A DNA stretch of 64,000 bases from SG8-41 sp964521405 (GTDB lineage: Bacteria > Pseudomonadota > Gammaproteobacteria > Burkholderiales > SG8-41): the NCBI GenBank assembly GCA_964521405.1, contig CAZFRR010000002.1, forward strand, positions 1 to 64,000, read 5' to 3'. Positions 15,222-23,979 of this stretch are shown one piece after another. Below the pieces are notes generated by a model. That model was not told the origin of the DNA. It saw only the letters and a program-made list of their open reading frames with translations, and searched no databases. Positions within the stretch are counted from its first letter, which is position 1, and the number at the start of each line of letters is the position of its first letter. The translations under genes were made by a program, and so were the position numbers.

Positions 15222-15245
15222 GCCGCCGGCCGCCGCGCCTGCTCC

Positions 15246-15605
15246 CTAGCGCTTGCGGGAAGACGCATTGAAGTCCATGCACGCCCTGAGGTTGGCAATG
15301 ACGTGCACGCAAGTCGAGTACTCGGCGGTGACCACGATGCCGTCGCCATCCTTTTCAATGACGAGGTCTTTGGGGGTGATGGCCGTGATGTCCTCCACCA
15401 TCGTGCGCCTCATGAAGGCATTCTCGACATCTCGCCGCAACCCGCTGCGGGCCTCCGAATCGGCCGCGACGGCCTGGAGCTGCTTCTGGATCTTGACGAA
15501 CTCGTAATAAGGAGGGCCGATCTTGAAGCCGAGCAGCAAAGCGAATATCACAACAAGCGACCACAGCATGAACCCGGACAGCGACACGCCTTTTTGTCTG
15601 TGCAT
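15246..15605 (-). CDS. DUF4845 domain-containing small membrane protein
   Basis: A 119-residue protein with one N-terminal transmembrane segment (VSLSGFMLWSLVVIFALLLGFKIG, about residues 7-30) and a small extracytoplasmic domain (VVTAEYSTCVHVIANLRACM). This is the DUF4845 protein typically found between lepB and rnc in beta- and gammaproteobacteria. Its role is unknown; by position it may relate to protein export or membrane assembly. A basic MHRQKG start suggests it stays anchored with the C-terminus out. Confidence 0.85.
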   Translation of the reverse strand: MHRQKGVSLSGFMLWSLVVIFALLLGFKIGPPYYEFVKIQKQLQAVAADSEARSGLRRDVENAFMRRTMVEDITAITPKDLVIEKDGDGIVVTAEYSTCVHVIANLRACMDFNASSRKR

Positions 15606-15674
15606 GACCCACCTTTCTCAAAACCGGTAACCCTGCATGAGTGGTCTCGCCCCTCATGCCCATCTGCCTCGGAG

Positions 15675-15699
15675 GCTGTTTCATGAAGACCGAAACAGC
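15675..15699 (-). terminator. 8-bp hairpin after lepB
   Basis: GCTGTTTC at 15675-15682 and GAAACAGC at 15692-15699 form an exact 8-bp stem with a 9-nt loop, beginning 3 bp beyond the lepB stop. It lies inside the operon and lacks a T-tract; it may tune the ratio of lepB to downstream messages. Confidence 0.3.
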
Positions 15700-15702
15700 T
15701 TC

Positions 15703-16515
15703 CTAGTCGATGAACTGGCCGATCCTCCTGAGATCGTCGAAGTTCCACCAGATCATGAACGCCTTGCCGACGATATTGGCCTCGGGGACAAATCCCCAGT
15801 AGCGGCTGTCGCTGCTGCTGTCCCGGTTGTCTCCCATGAGGAAATAATGACCGGCCGGCACGGTGCAGCTGAAACCCGCCTCATTGTAGGCGCAATTCTC
15901 GCGGAAGGGAAAGAGCCGGACGCCGGAAACATGCACGCTGGGCACTTCGGCTTGCACCAGGATTGAATGGGAGCGCTCGTCCAGCGCTTCGATCAGGCGC
16001 TGCGTCGAGACGAAATTCAAGCCCGCTTCGACATAATTGTAATCACCGTTCGGCGTCAGCCCGATCTCCCGCTCGTTAATCCACAGCCGCTTGTTGCGGT
16101 AGGAAACCCGGTCGCCCGGCAGGCCGACCACGCGCTTGATGTAGTCGAGGCTGGGGTTTTCCGGGTAGCGGAATACCATGACTTCGCCCCGGCGCGGCTC
16201 CTTGACATCGGCGACTTTCAGATTGATGACCGGCAGCCGGATGCCGTAGGTGAACTTGTTGACGAGTATGAAATCGCCCACCAGCAGCGTCGGCAGCATG
16301 GAGCCGGACGGGATCTTGAACGGCTCCACCAGGAACGACCGCAGCAGAAACACCACCAGGATCACCGGGAAGAAACTCTTCGGGTACTCGATCCACCACG
16401 GCTCGGGGCGGCCCGGCCCGCGCCGGCGGCTCAACCAGTAATGATCCAGCAGCCACACGGCGCCGGTCGCAACCAGCAGCAGGAACAGGATCAGCGCGAA
16501 GTTCATGCCGGCCAC
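15703..16515 (-). CDS. lepB: Signal peptidase I
   Basis: A 270-residue inner-membrane protease that removes signal peptides from Sec and Tat substrates. Two N-terminal transmembrane segments (about 5-24 and 48-62) precede the catalytic Ser72 in PSGSMLPTL and the general base Lys127 in DYIKRVVGLPGD. The later boxes GDNRDSSSDSRYWGFVP and a large insert typical of Gram-negative LepB are present. It starts 2 bp after the lepA stop, so lepA-lepB are coupled. An in-frame ATG three codons in is an alternative start. Confidence 0.97.
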   Translation of the reverse strand: MAGMNFALILFLLLVATGAVWLLDHYWLSRRRGPGRPEPWWIEYPKSFFPVILVVFLLRSFLVEPFKIPSGSMLPTLLVGDFILVNKFTYGIRLPVINLKVADVKEPRRGEVMVFRYPENPSLDYIKRVVGLPGDRVSYRNKRLWINEREIGLTPNGDYNYVEAGLNFVSTQRLIEALDERSHSILVQAEVPSVHVSGVRLFPFRENCAYNEAGFSCTVPAGHYFLMGDNRDSSSDSRYWGFVPEANIVGKAFMIWWNFDDLRRIGQFID

Positions 16516-16517
16516 CG

Positions 16518-18308
16518 CTACTTGCCCACCTGCAGGATGGCGAGGAAAGCCTCCTGGGGGATTTCAACGTTGCCCACCTGTTTCATGCGCCGCTTGCCCT
16601 CTTTCTGTTTTTCCAGCAGTTTCTTCTTGCGCGTGATGTCGCCGCCGTAGCACTTCGCCAGCACGTTCTTCCTCATCGCCTTCACCGTCTCGCGCGCGAT
16701 AATGTGCGAGCCGATCGCGGCCTGCACCGCGATGTCGAACATCTGGCGCGGGATCAGCTCGCGCATCCGCACCGCGAGATCGCGCCCGCGGTGCTGGGCG
16801 TTATCGCGATGAACGATGAGAGACAGCGCATCCACCCGGTCGCCGTTGATGAGTATGTCGAGCCGCACCAGGTCGCCCGCGCGGTATTCCAGAAACTCAT
16901 AGTCGAGCGAGGCGTAGCCGCGCGAGCCTGATTTGAGGCGATCGAAGAAATCCATGACCACCTCGTTGAGCGGCATTTCGTAGGTCAGCATCACCTGCCG
17001 TCCCAGGTACTGCATGTTGCGCTGGGCGCCCCGCTTCTGGTTGCACAGCGTCAGCACCGGGCCGACGTACTCGTGGGGCACCAGGATCGTGGCCGTAATG
17101 ATCGGCTCGCGGATTTCCATGATCTTGGTCGGGTCCGGCAGCTTGGACGGATTTTCGATTTCAATGACGGAGCCATCGCGCAACAGCACCTGGTAGATGA
17201 CCGTGGGCGCGGTGGTAATCAGGTTCATGCCATACTCGCGCTCGAGCCGCTCCTGAACGATGTCGAGATGGAGCAGCCCCAGGAAGCCGCAGCGAAAACC
17301 GAAGCCGAGGGCCTGCGAGGACTCCGGCTCGTAGCGCAGGGAGGCATCGTTGAGATGCAGCTTGTCGAGAGAGTCCCGCAGCGCGCCGTAATCGCTCGAG
17401 TCGACGGGATAGAGCCCGGCAAAGACCTGCGGCTTGATCTCCTTGAAACCCGGCAAGGGGCTTGCCGCGGGACGCTGTGCGAGCGTAACCGTGTCCCCCA
17501 CGCGCGCAGCCTGCAGTTCCTTGATGCCGGCGGTGAGGTAACCGACCTCGCCCGCGCCCAGCACTTCCTTGATTTTCGCTTTCGGCGTGAACACGCCGAC
17601 CTGCTCGCACAGGTAGTTGCCGCCGGTCGACATGAAGAGAATGCGGTCCTTGGGCTTCAGCTCGCCGTCCACGACCCGCACCAGCATCACCACGCCGACA
17701 TAGTTGTCGAACCAGGAGTCGATGATGAGCGCCTTTAACGGAGCGGCCCGGTCTCCCGCGGGGGCCGGGATGCGGCTGATCACGGCCTCGAGAATTTCGG
17801 CGACCCCTTCCCCGGTCTTGGCGCTCACCCGCAGGGCATCCTTCGCGGGGATGCCGACGATATCCTCGATCTCCGCGATCACGCGCTCGGGCTCGACCTG
17901 GGGCAGATCCATCTTGTTCAGCACCGGGATCACCTCCACGCCCAGCTCGGTGGCGGTATAGCAATTGGCCACCGTCTGCGCTTCCACGCCCTGGGAAGCG
18001 TCTACCACCAGCAGCGCTCCCTCACAGGCCGAGAGCGAGCGCGACACCTCGTAGGAAAAATCGACGTGCCCCGGCGTGTCGATCAGGTTGAGGAGATAGT
18101 GCGTGCCGTCCTTCGCGTGGTAATCGAGTGCCGCGGTCTGCGCCTTGATGGTGATGCCGCGCTCGCGCTCGAGATCCATGGAATCGAGCACCTGCTCTTC
18201 CATCTCTCGGTCAGCGAGGCCCCCGCATAACTGGATGAAGCGGTCGGCGAGCGTCGACTTGCCGTGGTCGATGTGGGCGATGATGGAGAAATTGCGGATA
18301 TGCTGCAT
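16518..18308 (-). CDS. lepA: Elongation factor 4 (LepA)
   Basis: A 596-residue ribosome back-translocase-like GTPase. The P-loop IIAHIDHGKSTLADR, switch II DTPGHVDFSYE and NKMDLP lie in the N-terminal G domain; the EF-G-like domains II, III and V follow, ending in the LepA-specific C-terminal domain (IGSHIIARETVKAMRKNVLA, then GGDITRKKKLLEKQKEGK). I prefer the ATG at 18308 because homologs start M-x-H-I-R-N-F-S; a GTG at 18320 adds four residues and has a better-placed AGGAAGG. A hairpin covers this start region. Confidence 0.96.
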   Translation of the reverse strand: MQHIRNFSIIAHIDHGKSTLADRFIQLCGGLADREMEEQVLDSMDLERERGITIKAQTAALDYHAKDGTHYLLNLIDTPGHVDFSYEVSRSLSACEGALLVVDASQGVEAQTVANCYTATELGVEVIPVLNKMDLPQVEPERVIAEIEDIVGIPAKDALRVSAKTGEGVAEILEAVISRIPAPAGDRAAPLKALIIDSWFDNYVGVVMLVRVVDGELKPKDRILFMSTGGNYLCEQVGVFTPKAKIKEVLGAGEVGYLTAGIKELQAARVGDTVTLAQRPAASPLPGFKEIKPQVFAGLYPVDSSDYGALRDSLDKLHLNDASLRYEPESSQALGFGFRCGFLGLLHLDIVQERLEREYGMNLITTAPTVIYQVLLRDGSVIEIENPSKLPDPTKIMEIREPIITATILVPHEYVGPVLTLCNQKRGAQRNMQYLGRQVMLTYEMPLNEVVMDFFDRLKSGSRGYASLDYEFLEYRAGDLVRLDILINGDRVDALSLIVHRDNAQHRGRDLAVRMRELIPRQMFDIAVQAAIGSHIIARETVKAMRKNVLAKCYGGDITRKKKLLEKQKEGKRRMKQVGNVEIPQEAFLAILQVGK

Positions 18309-18312
18309 GGAA

Positions 18313-18334
18313 AAGGGCACCCGTCAGTGCCCTT
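18313..18334 (-). promoter_or_regulatory. Hairpin at the lepA translation start
   Basis: On the minus strand AAGGGCAC, a 6-nt loop TGACGG, then GTGCCCTT forms a perfect 8-bp stem that runs into TTCC and the lepA ATG. The stem uses part of the AGGAAGG ribosome binding site and the upstream GTG. It could act as a weak intrinsic terminator/attenuator or hide the ribosome binding site. Confidence 0.4.
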
Positions 18335-18358
18335 CCTGTTGACGTAAAGCCGCGTATT

Positions 18359-18613
18359 TTATCGGATTTTCGAGAGATACGCAGTAACGATCTCGGGCTC
18401 GAGCCGGGAGTGGCACAGCGCCACCCCGTCATGCATCAATACCGGCACCTTGTCGCCATGGCGCCGCTCCAGAACCGGGTCGGCGTCGACGTCGAGGACC
18501 GCGATCTCGAATTGAAAAAGGCCCTGCAAACCCCGCAGGGCCTCGATCATCTCATCGCAAAGATGGCAATAGTTGCGGCTATAGACGGTCAGCGTCGGCC
18601 GATCAGTTGCCAT
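18359..18613 (-). CDS. Glutaredoxin-like (DUF836) protein
   Basis: An 84-residue thioredoxin-fold protein with a redox-active CHLC pair at Cys16-Cys19 (YSRNYCHLCDEMIEAL), a cis-Pro region VPVLM near 56-60, and a short C-terminal helix. This is the small glutaredoxin-like protein commonly found between mucD/degP and lepA in betaproteobacteria. Its substrates are unknown; a cytosolic thiol-disulfide role is inferred from the motif. Its start overlaps the protease gene's end by 11 bp, so translation is probably coupled. Confidence 0.87.
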   Translation of the reverse strand: MATDRPTLTVYSRNYCHLCDEMIEALRGLQGLFQFEIAVLDVDADPVLERRHGDKVPVLMHDGVALCHSRLEPEIVTAYLSKIR

Positions 18614-20012
18614 CGAGCTTGAACGGGATGTAGAGCGAGTTGGTGCCGCGCCGCACCAGCAGCGCGACGATCCGCCCCTTGTCGAACTGCCCCATCATCT
18701 GGTTGAACTGCTCGACCGATTTCACGTCCTGGTTGTTGATCGCGAGGATCACATCGCCGCGGCGGATGCCGGCCCGTGCCGCCGCGCCCTGCGCGTTTTC
18801 CACCAGCACGCCGCCGGTGATCTTCAACTCGGTGCGCTGGGCTTCCGTCAACTCGGACAGGGTCAGCCCATAGGCGCTGGGAGCGGCAGCCGGCGGCTTG
18901 CTCCCACGGCGATTCTGGTTCTGGCGGGCGGCGCGGTCGTCCTGCTGCATCTCCGATACCACCACCTGCACTTCGCGGGCCTGCTTGTTGCGCCAGACTT
19001 GCACGGTCGCCTTGGCGCCGGGCTTGGTTGCGCCAACAATCCGCGGCAGATCTTCCGAGGCGGCAACGGGCTTGCCGTCAAAACGCAGGATCACGTCGCC
19101 CGCTTCGATGCCCGCCTTCTCGGCCGGGCCGCCCTTCTCCACCGAGTTGACCAGCGCCCCCTGGGGCTTGGGCAGGCCGAAACCGTCAGCCAGCTCCTTG
19201 GTGACGGGCTGGATCACGACACCGATGCGGCCGCGGGACACTTTGCCGGTGGTGCGCAACTGCTGGGCGACATCGTTCGCGACATCGATTGGAATGGCGA
19301 ACGAGAGCCCCATGAAGCCGCCGGTCCTGCTGTAGATCTGGGAATTGATGCCGACCACTTCGCCACGCATGTTGAAGAGCGGCCCGCCCGAGTTGCCGGG
19401 GTTGACCGCCACATCGGTCTGGATGAACGGCACGTAGTTCTCCTGCGGCAGCGAGCGCCCCTTGGCGCTGACGATGCCGGCAGTGACCGTGTTCTCGAAG
19501 CCGAACGGGGAGCCGATCGCCAGCACCCATTCGCCGACCTTTAACCGGTTCGGGTCGCCGAAGCGGACGGCCGGAAGGTTGGCCGCTTCGATCTTGATGA
19601 GGGCAATGTCGGTGCGGCGATCCGAGCCGATGACTTTCGCCTTGAATTCGCGCTTGTCGGTCAGCTTGACGGTGATTTCCTCCGCCGTCTCGACCACGTG
19701 CGCGTTGGTGAGGATATAGCCGTCCTGGCTGATGATGAACCCGGAGCCGAGCGATTGCGGCTGAATCTCGCGGTCACGGGGCCCCGGTTGCGGCATGAAG
19801 CGCCGGAAGAACTCGTAAAAGGGATCGTCTTCCTGCAGGTTGGGGATCTGCGGCAGCAGGGGATTTCGCGCCGACTGCGTGGTGCTGATATTCACCACCG
19901 CGGGGCCCTGCTTCTCCACCAGCTCGGTGAAGTCCGGCAATTGCGCCGAGGCAGTGACCGGCACGATGAAGAGCAATATTGACAGGAGGCGCAACAGTAA
20001 ATGCTTGGACAT
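18603..20012 (-). CDS. DegP/MucD-type periplasmic serine endoprotease
   Basis: A 469-residue HtrA protease and chaperone. The signal peptide MSKHLLLRLLSILLFIVPVTASA ends near 23. The trypsin-like domain has its triad in TNAHVV (His105), RTDIALIK (Asp135) and NPGNSGGP (Ser208). Two PDZ domains follow, about 270-360 (GVVIQPVTKELADGFGL, ending with a GDVILRFDGK core) and 385-465 (GGVLVENAQGAAARAGIRRG). The ATG at 20012 is chosen because it starts the signal peptide. It sits downstream of rpoE-rseA-rseB, the usual MucD position, so it is likely under sigma-E control and degrades misfolded envelope proteins. Confidence 0.95.
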   Translation of the reverse strand: MSKHLLLRLLSILLFIVPVTASAQLPDFTELVEKQGPAVVNISTTQSARNPLLPQIPNLQEDDPFYEFFRRFMPQPGPRDREIQPQSLGSGFIISQDGYILTNAHVVETAEEITVKLTDKREFKAKVIGSDRRTDIALIKIEAANLPAVRFGDPNRLKVGEWVLAIGSPFGFENTVTAGIVSAKGRSLPQENYVPFIQTDVAVNPGNSGGPLFNMRGEVVGINSQIYSRTGGFMGLSFAIPIDVANDVAQQLRTTGKVSRGRIGVVIQPVTKELADGFGLPKPQGALVNSVEKGGPAEKAGIEAGDVILRFDGKPVAASEDLPRIVGATKPGAKATVQVWRNKQAREVQVVVSEMQQDDRAARQNQNRRGSKPPAAAPSAYGLTLSELTEAQRTELKITGGVLVENAQGAAARAGIRRGDVILAINNQDVKSVEQFNQMMGQFDKGRIVALLVRRGTNSLYIPFKLDGN

Positions 20013-20074
20013 AGACGATCTCGAGGGTTCTATTGGGTTGGCGGAAAAGACTGCGGACACGACGGGCTGGAGGA

Positions 20075-21073
20075 TTACCGGGGCGCGGCCGCCTTGAATT
20101 CGAGCGAGTTGGCGAATTGCATCACGGTGGCGGCGGGCGTCTCGCCCAGCACGGTAACCATGTGCTCCGCGGTCGGGCGGATGAAGATATTGACAGCGCC
20201 CTGGTGCGTGAGGCTCTGGGCGACACGGCCCTTGGGCAGCGGTTCGATGAACACCGAGATGGCGGCCAGTCCGTCGGAATAGACGATATGCGACACCATG
20301 ACGGCCCGCCCTGCGATCGTTCGCTTCATCTCGGTCAGCTTCTTGAATCCGGCCGGCTGCTGGTTCAGCACCCACCCGGTATCGGAAGGGACTTCAGCGG
20401 TCGGGAATCTCGAATAGTCCACCTTCCAGTCACGGCTTTTCGCGGCATAGGTCGATCTTACCTTGTCGCGGTTGAAGCTGCCGCCGATGGTGAGCTCGGT
20501 GAAGATGAACGACTCCAGCGGCTCCTTCTTCTCGCTGAAAGTATGCGCGCGCAACGGCAATCCGGAAGCCGCTTCGGCGCAGTAGTGATGCCCGTAGCGC
20601 AGCTTGTCCCTGGGTTCGAGCACGATCACCTGGCAACTATGGCCCGCGACTCGATCCATCCCCCCCACGCGCACCGTGTAGTTTTCAGACACGCCGGTGA
20701 GCCGGTCGGGCAGCATGGCCGGGAAACGACGCTTGCCGCGTTTCTCGATGATCACCGTCTTGCTGTCCGGGAGATAGCAGACGACCTGGTCGTTGGTGCG
20801 GATCACTTCACGCGCCGGCCCGTCGAGCGTTTCCATTTTTTCGAACTCGCCGCCGGCGGCATTCACGTAATGAACGATGCGGGAAGTCTCGGAGTGGCTG
20901 GCGTGGTGGTAGACAAAGGTGCCGCTGTAGTTCAACTGGCGCGAAGCATCTGCCATCTTCTTCAGCCACGCCAGTCCATCCCTGGGCGCGCCGGAATCAG
21001 CAGCGAGGACCGGGGCCGCGAACCCCAGGACGATGCAGCAACAGCACAGATGACGCAACAGCTGGAATGGCAC
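20075..21073 (-). CDS. rseB: Sigma-E regulatory protein RseB/MucB
   Basis: A 332-residue periplasmic protein with a signal peptide ending near APVLA-A (residue 24). The N-terminal lipoprotein-localisation-like domain (LNYSGTFVYHHASHSETSRI, then VNAAGGEFEKMETLDGPARE) and the smaller C-terminal domain (WVLNQQPAGFKKLTEMKRTI) fit MucB/RseB. It shields RseA from DegS-type cleavage and senses mislocalised lipopolysaccharide or lipoproteins. The start is a GTG that overlaps the rseA stop (TAGTG), giving translational coupling. Confidence 0.93.
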   Translation of the reverse strand: MPFQLLRHLCCCCIVLGFAAPVLAADSGAPRDGLAWLKKMADASRQLNYSGTFVYHHASHSETSRIVHYVNAAGGEFEKMETLDGPAREVIRTNDQVVCYLPDSKTVIIEKRGKRRFPAMLPDRLTGVSENYTVRVGGMDRVAGHSCQVIVLEPRDKLRYGHHYCAEAASGLPLRAHTFSEKKEPLESFIFTELTIGGSFNRDKVRSTYAAKSRDWKVDYSRFPTAEVPSDTGWVLNQQPAGFKKLTEMKRTIAGRAVMVSHIVYSDGLAAISVFIEPLPKGRVAQSLTHQGAVNIFIRPTAEHMVTVLGETPAATVMQFANSLEFKAAAPR

Positions 21074-21582
21074 TAGCGCCCCTGGCCCTGTTGCGTGCTC
21101 GATACGGTGCGGATGTAGGGAGCGAGCCCCTGGAGGGCAGTGCTCGGCGAGAATTCCTGGTGCGCGATCAGGTATTCGTTCATCTTCCCGTCGCTGGGAA
21201 CGCTGGCCAGCTGCGCCGGCGGAGTTGCCGCAGCGGGAGCCCTGGCGATCTCGGGTTGGGGAGCGAGCGGGCTATTCACGAGCGCGACCCAGGCGACCAG
21301 GGCAACTGCGGCGAGCGATGCGGCCGCGGACAGTGCATAAGCCACTGCGCGCCTTGCCGTGCTGCGTTGTGGCGCCAGCACCGTGGGCTCTTCGGCGAGC
21401 CGGGTGGTCAATCGTTGATCGAAGCGATGCGACAGCGCCTGATCGCCGCGCAAGGCGTCGCCGATCACGTGGAATGTTTGCCAGCACCGGGCAAGCTCAT
21501 GCTCCGCTTTCAGGCGGGCGAGCTGCTCCCGCGCCTGGCGCTCGTCCAGCTCGCCGTCCATCAATGCCGATATCTTGTCCAT
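21073..21582 (-). CDS. rseA: Anti-sigma-E factor RseA/MucA
   Basis: A 169-residue single-pass membrane anti-sigma factor. The cytoplasmic RseA_N part is at the start (DKISALMDGELDERQAREQLARL), with conserved CWQTFHVIGDALRGD near 33-47. A transmembrane segment (AVAYALSAAASLAAVALVAW, about 84-103) precedes an Ala/Pro-rich periplasmic tail. It follows rpoE by 1 bp and is coupled to rseB. RseP, the intramembrane protease expected to finish its degradation, is encoded at 45.9-47.3 kb in this window. Confidence 0.92.
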   Translation of the reverse strand: MDKISALMDGELDERQAREQLARLKAEHELARCWQTFHVIGDALRGDQALSHRFDQRLTTRLAEEPTVLAPQRSTARRAVAYALSAAASLAAVALVAWVALVNSPLAPQPEIARAPAAATPPAQLASVPSDGKMNEYLIAHQEFSPSTALQGLAPYIRTVSSTQQGQGR

Positions 21583-21583
21583 C

Positions 21584-22183
21584 TCACCATCTCCTGTCCC
21601 CCTGGGTACCCAGCAGGGGTTTCAATTTCTCCGCAATCGCCTCGCGCGCCCGGAAGATGCGCGAGCGCACGGTGCCGATCGGGCAGTTCATTATATTGGC
21701 TATGTCCTCGTAGCTCAGACCCTCGATCTCGCGCAGCGTGATCGCCGTTCTCAACTCTTCCGGCAGCTCACCCAGTGTTTGGTTCACGGTCGCCGCCACC
21801 TGCCGGCTCGCGAGCTCGCTCTCCGGTGTGTTGAGATCGTGCAACTGCTCGCTGTCTTCGAAGCCCTCCGCCTCCTCGCTGTCGATATCCGTCGTGGTCG
21901 GCGCCCGCCGCCCCATCGCCACCAGGTGATTCTTGGCGGTGTTGATGCCGATCCGGTACAGCCACGTATAAAACGCGCTATCGCCACGGAATGTGGGCAG
22001 TGCCCGGTAAGCCTTGATGAAGGCTTCCTGGGTCACGTCCTCGACCTCGGTCGCATCCCGTATGAATCGCGACAGCAGCCGGGCGAGCTTGCGCTGGTAC
22101 TTGCTGACCAGCAGCCCGAACGCCTGTTTGTCGCCGCGCTGCGCGCGCTCGACCAGTTGCTGGTCGACTTCGCGATCGCTCAT
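21584..22183 (-). CDS. rpoE: RNA polymerase sigma-E factor
   Basis: A 199-residue ECF sigma factor. Region 2 is VSKYQRKLARLLSRFIRDAT, EVEDVTQEAFIKAYRAL and FYTWLYRIGINTAKN; region 4 is LREIEGLSYEDIANIMNCP with IGTVRSRIFRAREAI. These match the RpoE/AlgU group. I use the ATG at 22183; a TTG one codon earlier is less likely. It heads the envelope-stress operon rpoE-rseA-rseB-degP. A candidate sigma-E promoter lies 115-142 bp upstream, inside the end of the ABC transporter gene. Confidence 0.96.
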   Translation of the reverse strand: MSDREVDQQLVERAQRGDKQAFGLLVSKYQRKLARLLSRFIRDATEVEDVTQEAFIKAYRALPTFRGDSAFYTWLYRIGINTAKNHLVAMGRRAPTTTDIDSEEAEGFEDSEQLHDLNTPESELASRQVAATVNQTLGELPEELRTAITLREIEGLSYEDIANIMNCPIGTVRSRIFRAREAIAEKLKPLLGTQGDRRW

Positions 22184-22297
22184 CAACCCCGTCCCTGAAC
22201 TTTTTATTATCCAGGTCGAGCGGAAAGCCGGCCGGACAAAGGGGCAAGTATACCCTCCCCACTCCTGCCTGGCTCGCGCGAAGCCGATCGTTATTTC

Positions 22298-22325
22298 ACT
22301 GACAGGACAGGCAAATATTAGTTCA
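22298..22325 (-). promoter_or_regulatory. Candidate sigma-E-type promoter of rpoE
   Basis: On the minus strand TGAACTA (plus 22319-22325) is followed after 16 nt by TCAGT (22298-22302), close to the sigma-E consensus GGAACTT and TCTGA. Position and spacing suit autoregulation of the rpoE operon. The -35 box overlaps the stop codon of the upstream transporter gene. Confidence 0.33.
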
Positions 22326-23903
22326 TTCGGGACCGGGGGCAGTTCTCCCCGAAGGTGCCCCGGGGAGCCCGCTTTGACCGGGGCGCAAGCCCTGATCGTG
22401 CCGTCCCGGGGGGGTCAGCAGGCGGTCAAGGGCATCGAAGGCCCATTGCACTGCCAGTGCCATCATGGCCGCCGGCACTGCGCCCGCGAGCAACAAGGCA
22501 TGATCGTTGACAGCCAGGCCGGCAACGATACGCTCGCCGTAGCCCCCGGCCCCGATGAACGCTGCAATGGTGGCCGTGCCCACGTTGATGACCGCGGCAG
22601 TCTTGATGCCGGCGAGGATCGTCCGCGCCGCCAGCGGCAACTCGATGAAGCGCAGCCTTGCGCCTTCCCGCAGCCCCAGTGCCGCCGCCGAGTCCTTCAG
22701 CGAGTGGGGCACGCCAGCAAGCCCGGTTTCCGTGTTGCGAACGATGGGCAGCAGCGAGTACAGGAACAAGGCGGCGATGGCCGGCAGCGTGCCGATGCGA
22801 TCGAACGCGGCGATGAGGAAGGCGAGCAGCGCGAGCGACGGCACGGTTTGCAGCACCCCCGCCGCCCCCAGTATCCAGGCACGGGCTCTCGCCACTCGCT
22901 GGGCCCAGATACCGAGCGGCACCCCGGCGGCCACGCCCAGCGAGAGGGAGGCGAACACCAGGAGCAGGTGCTCCATTGTCAGGCGCCAGAAGTCCGGACC
23001 GAACAGCAGCTTCGCGAAAGATCGGGTTTCGCGCTGCGTCCCGGGACCCTCCCCCGTGCGGCGCCCGTCCAGAAAATCCCCGGCGACGAGGGAGAACGGG
23101 ATCGCCGACAGCTCGGCAGCCGCGTTCAGGGCGATCATCTGCTCGGCGGTGATTTTCCCCTGCAGCCCCTGCAACGCCTTCCATGCCCGCGGAAATTTTT
23201 CCGGGAAATCCTGTCGATGCAAGAGGATCGCGTCGTAGGCCGGGAAAAAGCCGCGATCGTCCTGCAGCACGCGCAGGCGGAAGCGCCTGATCTTGGCGTC
23301 CGTCGAGTAGCTGTCCATGACGTCCACCTGGCCGCTCGCAAGCACCTCGTACGCCAGGCCGTGGTCGAGACCGCGCACCGCCGCGGGCTGCAGGCGATAG
23401 GCTTCCCGCAACGCCGGCCACCCATCCTTGCGGTTGAGGAATTCCTGCGAGAGCGCGAACGACAGCTGCGGGTGCCGGGCGAGCTCGGAGATGCGTGTGA
23501 TGCCCAGCGCTTCCGCCCGGCTCTCCAGCATGGCGAGCGCATAGCTGTTGCTGAAGCCCAGCGGCACGCCCGCCGAGAGCCCGTACTTGCCCAGTTCCCG
23601 GTTGAGTTCAGGCAGCTCCGGCACGCGGGTCAAGCCGAGCAGCTCGAAGGCGATGGTGCCGGTGTATTCGGGGTAGACGTGGATCGAGCCGCTCTTCAGC
23701 GCCGAGAACAGGATGGCGGTGTTCCCCAACCCCTGCTGGTGTGTCGCCCTGGCGTCACCGGCCCGGTTCACGGTCTGCGTCGCAATCTCGCCGAGGATGT
23801 AGGACTCTGTGAAACGCTTGGAGCCCACGTTGACGGCCGGCTGGGCCAGGCCCAGCGCGGGTGCCAGCAGGAGCGCCAGCAGGCGCAGCAGAAAATGATT
23901 CAT
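22323..23903 (-). CDS. Osmoprotectant-type ABC transporter, substrate-binding/permease fusion
   Basis: A 526-residue fusion. A signal-like hydrophobic start (HFLLRLLALLLAPALGLA) is followed by an OpuAC-type binding domain, about 24-290 (VNVGSKRFTESYILGE, then LASGQVDVMDSYSTDAKI), and then an OpuAB-type permease of about five to six helices, 310-500. The permease holds the ATPase-contacting EAA loop (ALGLREGARLRFIELPLA, ending GAGGYGERI). This suggests import of quaternary amines or related compounds. No ATPase gene is next to it: rpoE lies downstream and a divergent aminotransferase upstream. The ATG at 23903 is chosen because it begins the signal segment. Substrate unknown. Confidence 0.88.
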   Translation of the reverse strand: MNHFLLRLLALLLAPALGLAQPAVNVGSKRFTESYILGEIATQTVNRAGDARATHQQGLGNTAILFSALKSGSIHVYPEYTGTIAFELLGLTRVPELPELNRELGKYGLSAGVPLGFSNSYALAMLESRAEALGITRISELARHPQLSFALSQEFLNRKDGWPALREAYRLQPAAVRGLDHGLAYEVLASGQVDVMDSYSTDAKIRRFRLRVLQDDRGFFPAYDAILLHRQDFPEKFPRAWKALQGLQGKITAEQMIALNAAAELSAIPFSLVAGDFLDGRRTGEGPGTQRETRSFAKLLFGPDFWRLTMEHLLLVFASLSLGVAAGVPLGIWAQRVARARAWILGAAGVLQTVPSLALLAFLIAAFDRIGTLPAIAALFLYSLLPIVRNTETGLAGVPHSLKDSAAALGLREGARLRFIELPLAARTILAGIKTAAVINVGTATIAAFIGAGGYGERIVAGLAVNDHALLLAGAVPAAMMALAVQWAFDALDRLLTPPGRHDQGLRPGQSGLPGAPSGRTAPGPE

Positions 23904-23979
23904 CGAGCCGCAGTATGGCCGAACCGCGGTGGCACTGGCAAAATAGGCTACTCCCCTTCTGCGACCGCCTGAGATTCCC

